Source: Ktedonobacteraceae bacterium
Lineage (GTDB): Bacteria; Chloroflexota; Ktedonobacteria; Ktedonobacterales; Ktedonobacteraceae
Assembly: GCA_025928885.1 (NCBI GenBank)
Contig: JAICIM010000006.1
Span: 1-33,363 of the forward strand
Direction: 5' to 3'
DNA: 33,363 nucleotides
A program made the position numbers and the translations under genes. Shown piece by piece: positions 27,184 through 33,363 of this stretch. The notes under the pieces were generated by a model, which was not told where the DNA came from, made no database searches, and saw only the letters and a list, made by a program, of their open reading frames with translations. The first letter of the stretch is position 1; each line of letters begins with the position of its first letter.

Positions 27184-29457
27184 ATGAACAAGAGTGTTGC
27201 ATCAGAACAGCCAGAAAGAGAATCTATGCCATCGCAAGAGGTGAGCAAAAAGCTCCCAACGCCTGAACGTTTTGCTGCACTCAGTCGCGTAGGAGTAGCG
27301 CTTCTTAGCGAACTCAATGAGGAGCGACTTTTGCATTTAATCGCGGAAGCCGCATGTGAAATCACTGGTGCGACCTTTGCCGCCTTCACCTTACGCCCGG
27401 TCAGCGAAACCGGCCAGCCCCTTGTCCCTGCGGAGGGCAGCTTTTTCTATCTCGCCGCTATTGTTGGCGTCACGAAAGAGCAGGAGACCTTCTTTCGCCA
27501 TATATCGTTAGGTGGCGAGGGATTGCTGGCTCCCATTTTCCGTCACGGCGTCTCTGTGCGCGTCGATGATGTCCACACCCACCTCGATCCTGGCAATTAT
27601 AAGCAGGCCAAAAAGCAGGAACGAGCCACCGCGCAGGATCTCGCCTCAGCCTATGCGCAAGGCAAAATCTCCGCCTCCCAACTCCACTCAATGGGCGTGC
27701 CACAGGGCCATCCGATCATGCGCAGTTTCCTGGGAGCGCCCCTGCTGGATCGCGAGCGACAGGTACGCGGAGGATTACTCCTCGGGCATGCATTAGCTGG
27801 TCAATTCACTGCGGAAGATGAGCTTTTACTGGTTGCTCTGGCATCGCAGGCAGCCGTTGCTCTGGAGAACGGGCGGCTCTACCGCACTGCTCAGATCCAG
27901 GCGCAGGAACTTCAGGTTATTTTTGACAGCAGCGCCGATGGCATTACCCTTGTGGACAGCACTGGGCAGATCGTGCGTGAGAATCGTTCTGCTCAATACC
28001 TGCATCAACGGCTACAACAAGAGGCCGATGGAGCCAATGCCCTTGAACAATTGCTCTTCGCTCCAGCCCGTCTGTCCTTGCAAGCACAGGCGGAACAGCA
28101 GTATTCGGTCAGCCTTCAGCAGGGCGGCGAAACACACGACTATCTGGTTACGGCCTCTCCATTACGCCCGCCGCCTGAGACAAGCCCCCTCCTGTTAGGC
28201 ACACAGACCACCCCTCAGAACATCAGCGGCGCGGTCGTTGCCTACCATGAAGTGACAGAGATACGCCGCCTGCTTTCGATACAAAGAAAACAGGCTGAAA
28301 CGGAGGGCCGCGTCGCTCAACTACAACTTATTCTGGATGAGCTACCAAGCAGCGTCTATCTGGTGCGTGGACCTGATGCCCATCTGGTGCTGGCTAATCG
28401 AGCAACTGTGGGAATCTGGGGAGCGCAATGGCAACCGGGACAGGCATTGCAGGATTTTTTAGAGCGGCAACATATTCGCATTTTCGCTCCTGACGGCAAT
28501 CCGTTGTCATTTGAGAGTTTGGCAACCACACGAGCAGTTCGACAGGGCGAAACGGTCTATCATCATCAACAGGTGATTCGTCATCCTGATGGTTCCAATC
28601 TGCCAGTGCTGGTCAACGCGGTGGCGCTGGATCTACGCAGCCTGGATATCACGGTTCCTAGCGGTTCTCTACGCACTTCAGATCAACCCTCCTGGGCCGC
28701 GCTGGTTGTGCATCAAGATGTTTCCGCGCTCAAAGAGGCTGAGCAGCTCAAAGACGACTTCATCGGCATCGCCGCCCATGAGTTGCGCACTCCTCTGGCC
28801 GTGCTGAAGGGATTTGCCCAGACGCTGATCGTGCAGACTGCACGGCAGCAGGGGCCAGAACTGGCTGACTGGCAGATGGAGGCACTGGTGAGCATCGATC
28901 AAGCAACAATACGCCTGGTTGAACTGACCGACGACCTGCTCGATATCAGCCGCTTGCAAGCGGGGCGCTTAACCCTCCATCCCTCCTACTTTGATCTGGC
29001 ATCATTGACACAACGGGTGTTGACGCGCTTCCAGATGACGACCGAACGCCACCATCTGATGCTTCAGACAGACGCTGAATATTTTGTCGTTCATGCCGAT
29101 CAGGTACGCATGGAGCAGGTGCTCTCCAATTTACTTTCCAACGCAATCAAGTATAGCCCGAACGGTGGCCCCATCCAGCTGCGACTGGTCAGCGATAATG
29201 ATAATACGATTCTCAGCATTCAAGATAACGGCATTGGCATTCCCCAGGAGCAGCAGGTGTACATCTTTGGCCGCTTTGCCCGCGCCGAAAACGCCCGCAT
29301 GCATGGCATCAAAGGGACCGGGCTGGGGCTGTATCTCTGTCGCGAATTGATTGAGCAGCAAAGCGGACGCATCTGGTTCGAGTCTGTAGAAGGACAGGGG
29401 ACAACCTTCTACCTTTCCCTCCCCTCCATCGTGGAAAGTACAGACGACGAGTTGTGA
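27184..29457 (+). CDS. Soluble sensor histidine kinase HK2 (GAF, PAS, HisKA, HATPase_c), paralogue of HK1
   Basis: 'ALLSELNEERLLHLIAEAA…MRSFLGAPLLDRE', 'FIGIAAHELRTPLAVLKGFAQTL', 'EQVLSNLLSNAIKYSPNGG', 'GTGLGLYLCRELIEQQSG'. No N-terminal TM domain. Confidence 0.93.
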   Translation: MNKSVASEQPERESMPSQEVSKKLPTPERFAALSRVGVALLSELNEERLLHLIAEAACEITGATFAAFTLRPVSETGQPLVPAEGSFFYLAAIVGVTKEQETFFRHISLGGEGLLAPIFRHGVSVRVDDVHTHLDPGNYKQAKKQERATAQDLASAYAQGKISASQLHSMGVPQGHPIMRSFLGAPLLDRERQVRGGLLLGHALAGQFTAEDELLLVALASQAAVALENGRLYRTAQIQAQELQVIFDSSADGITLVDSTGQIVRENRSAQYLHQRLQQEADGANALEQLLFAPARLSLQAQAEQQYSVSLQQGGETHDYLVTASPLRPPPETSPLLLGTQTTPQNISGAVVAYHEVTEIRRLLSIQRKQAETEGRVAQLQLILDELPSSVYLVRGPDAHLVLANRATVGIWGAQWQPGQALQDFLERQHIRIFAPDGNPLSFESLATTRAVRQGETVYHHQQVIRHPDGSNLPVLVNAVALDLRSLDITVPSGSLRTSDQPSWAALVVHQDVSALKEAEQLKDDFIGIAAHELRTPLAVLKGFAQTLIVQTARQQGPELADWQMEALVSIDQATIRLVELTDDLLDISRLQAGRLTLHPSYFDLASLTQRVLTRFQMTTERHHLMLQTDAEYFVVHADQVRMEQVLSNLLSNAIKYSPNGGPIQLRLVSDNDNTILSIQDNGIGIPQEQQVYIFGRFARAENARMHGIKGTGLGLYLCRELIEQQSGRIWFESVEGQGTTFYLSLPSIVESTDDEL

Positions 29458-29518
29458 GCCATCCGTGATATGCATCTCCTCATACAGTGATGCATCTGTG
29501 ATCGCTGCTTGCTACACT
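29453..29518 (+). promoter_or_regulatory. D-LDH promoter: direct-repeat box plus -10
   Basis: TGTGA 29453, CGTGA 29464, AGTGA 29486, TGTGA 29497 (11-22-11); TACACT at 29513-29518. First half-site overlaps the HK2 stop codon. Confidence 0.65.
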
Positions 29519-29580
29519 TCTCGTAACGAGAAATTAAAAAAATTCTGGCTTTACATATGAAATGATCAGGTGTAGAAATT

Positions 29581-30603
29581 ATGGAAAAACCACTGGTAAA
29601 AGCACTGGCAACTGCCGTCAACGAAGAAGAGGGACGCTATCTTGAGCAGGCATTGCAGGGAATCGTGGAATTACAACTGACCTCTGGCTCGTTAAACGAC
29701 GTTGATCAGCACGACCTGGCCGAGATTGAAATTCTCATGCCCTTTATCCATGAGCATATTGGACATGCCGAAATAGAGAGAATGCCGCAACTCAAGCTCA
29801 TCGCAACGCGCTCGACCGGCTACGATCATATCGACCTCGCAGCTGCCACCAAACGCGGCATAATCGTTGCAAACGTCCCTGGCTATGGAGAAACCGCTGT
29901 TGCCGAACAGACATTTGCCCTGATGTTAACGCTCTCACGCAAAATGCACCTCGCCTATACGCGCACGCAACAGGGCGACTACAGCATCGAGGGGCTGCGC
30001 GGCTTCGATCTCTACGGCAAAACGCTCGGCGTTGTCGGGGCAGGCGCAATCGGCTTACACGTTATTCGCATCGCTAAGGGCTTTGGCATGAATGTGGTTG
30101 CCTCTGACGTAAATCAGAACCGCCTGTTAGCTGAGGTGCTGGGGTTCCGTTATGTAAAACTGGATGAACTGTTCGCCATCTCAGATATCATCACGCTGCA
30201 TGCACCAGCGCTACCATCAACGCAGCACATGATTAACCGTGAGACGCTCTCGACCATGAAACGCGGTGTACTCCTGATCAATACAGCTCGCGGCTCGTTG
30301 ATCGATACGCAGGCGCTCCTCTGGGCGTTGGATACAGGTATTCTCGCCGGTGCTGGCCTGGATGCAATGGAAGGCGAAGAGTTCTTACAGCACGAAGAGG
30401 AACTGTTGAATACACCAGCCACAGAGGACAAGTTGAAAATCCTGGTACACAACAGGCTGCTACAACGCCGCTACAACGTGGTCATTACGCCGCATATCGC
30501 GTTTAACACAGAAGAGGCGCTCAGGCGTATCCTGGATACCACGATCGAGAACGTCCAGGCATTTCTACAGGGGCATCCCTCTAATATTGTGAAAGCGAAG
30601 TAA
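29581..30603 (+). CDS. D-lactate dehydrogenase-like (D-isomer-specific 2-hydroxyacid dehydrogenase)
   Basis: 'LKLIATRSTGYDHIDLAAATKRGIIVANVPGYGETAVAEQTFALML', 'LGVVGAGAIGLHVIRIAKGFGMNV', 'LINTARGSLIDTQALLWAL', 'VVITPHIAFNTEEAL'. Confidence 0.92.
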   Translation: MEKPLVKALATAVNEEEGRYLEQALQGIVELQLTSGSLNDVDQHDLAEIEILMPFIHEHIGHAEIERMPQLKLIATRSTGYDHIDLAAATKRGIIVANVPGYGETAVAEQTFALMLTLSRKMHLAYTRTQQGDYSIEGLRGFDLYGKTLGVVGAGAIGLHVIRIAKGFGMNVVASDVNQNRLLAEVLGFRYVKLDELFAISDIITLHAPALPSTQHMINRETLSTMKRGVLLINTARGSLIDTQALLWALDTGILAGAGLDAMEGEEFLQHEEELLNTPATEDKLKILVHNRLLQRRYNVVITPHIAFNTEEALRRILDTTIENVQAFLQGHPSNIVKAK

Positions 30604-30707
30604 ATAGTACAACACTGGCAATTCCGTGAAAGGGTCGGTGCCGAGGAAGTCGGTTTACAACAGGCGGTTGAACGGTTGACCGTTCGATGCATGAAAGGAG
30701 TCACGCG

Positions 30708-31742
30708 ATGTGGCAGCATATTCTTGTTCCATTAGATGGCACGACAGGTGCGGAACAGGCTCTTCCTCTGGCGGCCCATATTGCCAGAGCAACAGGAGCG
30801 TCCCTGACCCTGCTACGTATTCAACCAACATTGTCCGAATCTACCTACCTGCTAGACGGCGGCCTGATGCTGGCAAAGATCAAAGAGTATGAACGCGAGC
30901 GTGCTGAGGCCAAAGAATACCTGAAGCATATCATCACTACTGACAACCTGGATGGTGTGGGCATCCGCACAAAGTTGCTCGAAGGGCAACCGGTTGATAC
31001 GCTGCTTCAGTTTGCTCAGGAGCAGCAGGCCGATTTGATCGTCATGTGCCGCCACGAGCATAACGGCCTCAAGCGCTGGGTCTCAAATCACACGGCGCGT
31101 CATCTCGCCCGTCAAAGCACGATTCCTATTCTCGCCCTGCACGAGGACGGTCCAATGACCTCTCCACATGAACAGAGTATTCCGCCACATCCATTCAGTG
31201 TCATGGTGGCTCTGGATGGGAGCAAACGGGCCGAAACAGCGCTGCTCGCCGCCGCAAAGTTGAGCGCGACGCTCTCGGCACCATTTCAAGGCATACTGCA
31301 TCTCGTTCGCATTATCCAGCCCCAGATAGCCTATAGCGAAAATGCTGAGGCGCAATTCAGCAAGCTCAAAAGACAGACAATTGTGCATGCCAAAGACTAT
31401 CTGGACGAGGTGGAATGGTGTATTCAACATGGCGATCTGGCGCGTTATCACCTTCAGATCACCTCTTCGCTGGCAGAAGAGACAGATATCGCACGTACGC
31501 TGATGCGCGATGTTGAGATGGGCGAACGCCTGGGCGATATTCGCTTGAGCGCTGGCTATGATACGATTGCGCTTGCCACACATGGACGCAACAGTCTCAA
31601 GCGCTTGCTGCTTGGTAGCGTGACCGAACGGCTTCTGGATAGAACATCTATGCCTGTGTTGATTGTGCATCCCGGTGAGCACGCCGCACTCCCTGACATT
31701 GCGGAGCAAACTATCGCTGAGCTTGAGGCGACTACATCTTAA
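30708..31742 (+). CDS. Tandem universal stress protein (USP3)
   Basis: 'WQHILVPLDGTTGAEQALPLAAHIA', 'FSVMVALDGSKRAETALLAA', 'TIALATHGRNSLKRLLLGSVTERLLDRTSMPVLIVHP'. ATG 30708 preceded by AGGAG. Confidence 0.94.
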   Translation: MWQHILVPLDGTTGAEQALPLAAHIARATGASLTLLRIQPTLSESTYLLDGGLMLAKIKEYERERAEAKEYLKHIITTDNLDGVGIRTKLLEGQPVDTLLQFAQEQQADLIVMCRHEHNGLKRWVSNHTARHLARQSTIPILALHEDGPMTSPHEQSIPPHPFSVMVALDGSKRAETALLAAAKLSATLSAPFQGILHLVRIIQPQIAYSENAEAQFSKLKRQTIVHAKDYLDEVEWCIQHGDLARYHLQITSSLAEETDIARTLMRDVEMGERLGDIRLSAGYDTIALATHGRNSLKRLLLGSVTERLLDRTSMPVLIVHPGEHAALPDIAEQTIAELEATTS

Positions 31743-31847
31743 CACTATCAACCTCGCACAGACGCGGCACACCTCCCATACATTGACAGGAGCAAATATG
31801 AATTTGCTATACTCTCAAAAAGGCTGTAACCACGCTGCGAGCAACGC

Positions 31848-31912
31848 TGTGATACATATGTGAGATAGCGTGATCTTGCTGTGATACGACAGTGAGATGA
31901 TCTCAGTATGAT
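31848..31912 (+). promoter_or_regulatory. Phosphoketolase promoter: direct-repeat box plus -10
   Basis: TGTGA 31848, TGTGA 31859, TGTGA 31880, AGTGA 31891 (11-21-11); TATGAT at 31907-31912. Additional TGTAA 31825 and TGCGA 31836 upstream. Confidence 0.75.
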
Positions 31913-32011
31913 AGGGGCAGGAAAGAAAGAAGCGAACATATACTCACTCGCTCATAAGATTTTTAGAACACCCTGCACGAGCGAGACAAACATATTCCGG
32001 TTAAGGAGTAG

Positions 32012-33363
32012 ATGATGTCAAAAATCGATCAAACGCGCTTACAATTAATGGACCGCTATTGGCAGGCGGCAAATTACCTTACCGTTGGTCAGATCTACCT
32101 GCAAAGCAATCCCTTGCTCAAAGAGCCACTGCGCCCCGAACAGATTAAACCGCGCTTGCTTGGCCACTGGGGAACCTCTCCGGGTTTAAGTTTCATTTAC
32201 GTTCACCTCAATAGACTGATTCAAGATCACAACGTCGATATGATCTATCTGGCCGGGCCTGGTCATGGTGGACCGGCTCTGCTGGCCAACGTCTATCTCG
32301 AAGGCACTTACAGCGAGATATACCCACGTATAACGCAAGATGAGGCGGGTATGGACCACCTGTTCCGCCAGTTCTCGACGCCCGGTGGCGTGCCGAGCCA
32401 TGTGAGCGTACCTACCCCCGGTTCCATCCACGAAGGCGGCGAACTTGGCTATGTGTTGAGCCACGCCTTCGGTGCAGCCTTCGATAACCCAAACCTGATT
32501 GTCACGGCTGTTGTGGGAGATGGTGAGGCCGAGACGGGACCGCTGGAAGGTGCCTGGAAAAGCGTCCGCTTCCTCAATCCAGAGCGCGACGGTGCCGTTC
32601 TTCCTATCCTGCACCTCAACGGCTATAAAATCTCCGGCCCTACCGTCTGGGGACGCTCCAGCGATGAGGAGATCCAGTCGTTCCTTTCAGGCATCGGCTA
32701 CGAGGTCTTCTTCGTCGAGGGCGATGATCCCATGACGATGCACCAGCTCTTTGCTGAGACGCTGGAGACCTGTTACGAGAAAATTCGCGCCTATCAAGAA
32801 GATGCCCGCAAAAATGGCTTTCAGGGCCGTCCGCGCTGGCCTGCAATCGTTCTGCGCACACCGAAAGGCTGGACCGGCCCCCACGAGGTCGATAATGTCC
32901 AGATTGAGGGTACCTTCCGCGCACATCAGGTTCCCGTATCCGAAGTCAAAACCAATCCAGAGCATCTCGCTATTCTGGAAAACTGGCTCAAAAGCTACCA
33001 TCCAGAAGAACATTTTGATGAGCGCGGCCACCTCGTACCAGAACTGGCAGCGCCGGCACCTCATGGCAATCACCGCATGGGAGCAAACCCACACGCCAAT
33101 GGTGGCAAACTCCTGATCAACCTCGTGTTACCCGACTTCACTGAATATGCCATTGATGTGAAAGAGCACGGCACAGAGCGTCATGAATCAACGCGCCAGC
33201 TCGGTAAATTCATGCGCGACATTTATGTACGTAATGCGCAGCACGAGAATTTCCGTCTGTTCTGCCCTGACGAAACCAACTCGAACCGGCTTGGCAACGT
33301 CTTCGAAGTGGAAAATCGCTGTCTGGTTGAACCCGTCCTGCCAAACGACGATCACGTTTCACC
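32012..33363 (+). CDS. xfp: Xylulose-5-phosphate/fructose-6-phosphate phosphoketolase, N-terminal part (runs off window end)
   Basis: My translation from ATG 32012/32015: '[35 protein letters not shown]…[22 protein letters not shown]…[27 protein letters not shown]…[60 protein letters not shown]'. Absent from the ORF track because there is no stop in the window. AGGAG at 32004. Confidence 0.96.
   Translation, partial: MMSKIDQTRLQLMDRYWQAANYLTVGQIYLQSNPLLKEPLRPEQIKPRLLGHWGTSPGLSFIYVHLNRLIQDHNVDMIYLAGPGHGGPALLANVYLEGTYSEIYPRITQDEAGMDHLFRQFSTPGGVPSHVSVPTPGSIHEGGELGYVLSHAFGAAFDNPNLIVTAVVGDGEAETGPLEGAWKSVRFLNPERDGAVLPILHLNGYKISGPTVWGRSSDEEIQSFLSGIGYEVFFVEGDDPMTMHQLFAETLETCYEKIRAYQEDARKNGFQGRPRWPAIVLRTPKGWTGPHEVDNVQIEGTFRAHQVPVSEVKTNPEHLAILENWLKSYHPEEHFDERGHLVPELAAPAPHGNHRMGANPHANGGKLLINLVLPDFTEYAIDVKEHGTERHESTRQLGKFMRDIYVRNAQHENFRLFCPDETNSNRLGNVFEVENRCLVEPVLPNDDHVS

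Noticed and set aside
30604-30707. Box-type promoter in front of USP3
   Set aside because: Only one CGTGA (30625), without phased partners or a -10 at the required offset. USP3 is more likely co-transcribed with the D-LDH gene or uses another promoter.
32186-33116. ORFs listed on the minus strand and in other frames over 32186-33116
   Set aside because: They overlap a strong phosphoketolase reading frame on the plus strand that is missing from the track only because its stop lies outside the window.
1-33363. CRISPR arrays, tRNA/rRNA genes, insertion sequences
   Set aside because: No regularly spaced repeat-spacer arrays, tRNA-like cloverleafs, or transposase ORFs were recognised by reading; a tool-based scan would be needed for certainty.

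Overview
The window has about 54% GC-looking accessory/metabolic gene content and resembles a Chloroflexota (Ktedonobacteria-like) or actinobacterial-like chromosome; this taxonomic guess is inference. I recognise about 20 genes: a partial asparagine synthase-like C-terminus, an AAA ATPase plus TOPRIM/DUF3226-like pair, an acyl-CoA ligase, folC, folP, a tail-anchored zinc-finger protein, a polyprenyl synthase, a YukD-like/WD40 protein, a CBS-DRTGG family II pyrophosphatase, a NarK-type transporter, two paralogous GAF/PAS histidine kinases, three tandem-USP proteins, a LacI regulator with a GH51 arabinofuranosidase, a PLD-like lipoprotein, a membrane H+-pyrophosphatase, a D-lactate dehydrogenase-like protein, and a phosphoketolase that runs off the end and is missing from the ORF track. 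The main result of the hunt is a shared promoter architecture. Four YGTGA-like half-sites are spaced 11-21(22)-11 bp, and a -10-like hexamer starts exactly 16 bp after the start of the fourth half-site. It occurs upstream of narK, USP1, USP2, the D-LDH gene and the phosphoketolase gene, with a weaker sixth copy in front of an apparently non-coding region. This suggests a PhoB/OmpR-style direct-repeat regulon controlling a hypoxia/fermentation/universal-stress module, with two histidine kinases encoded locally but no response regulator in the window.
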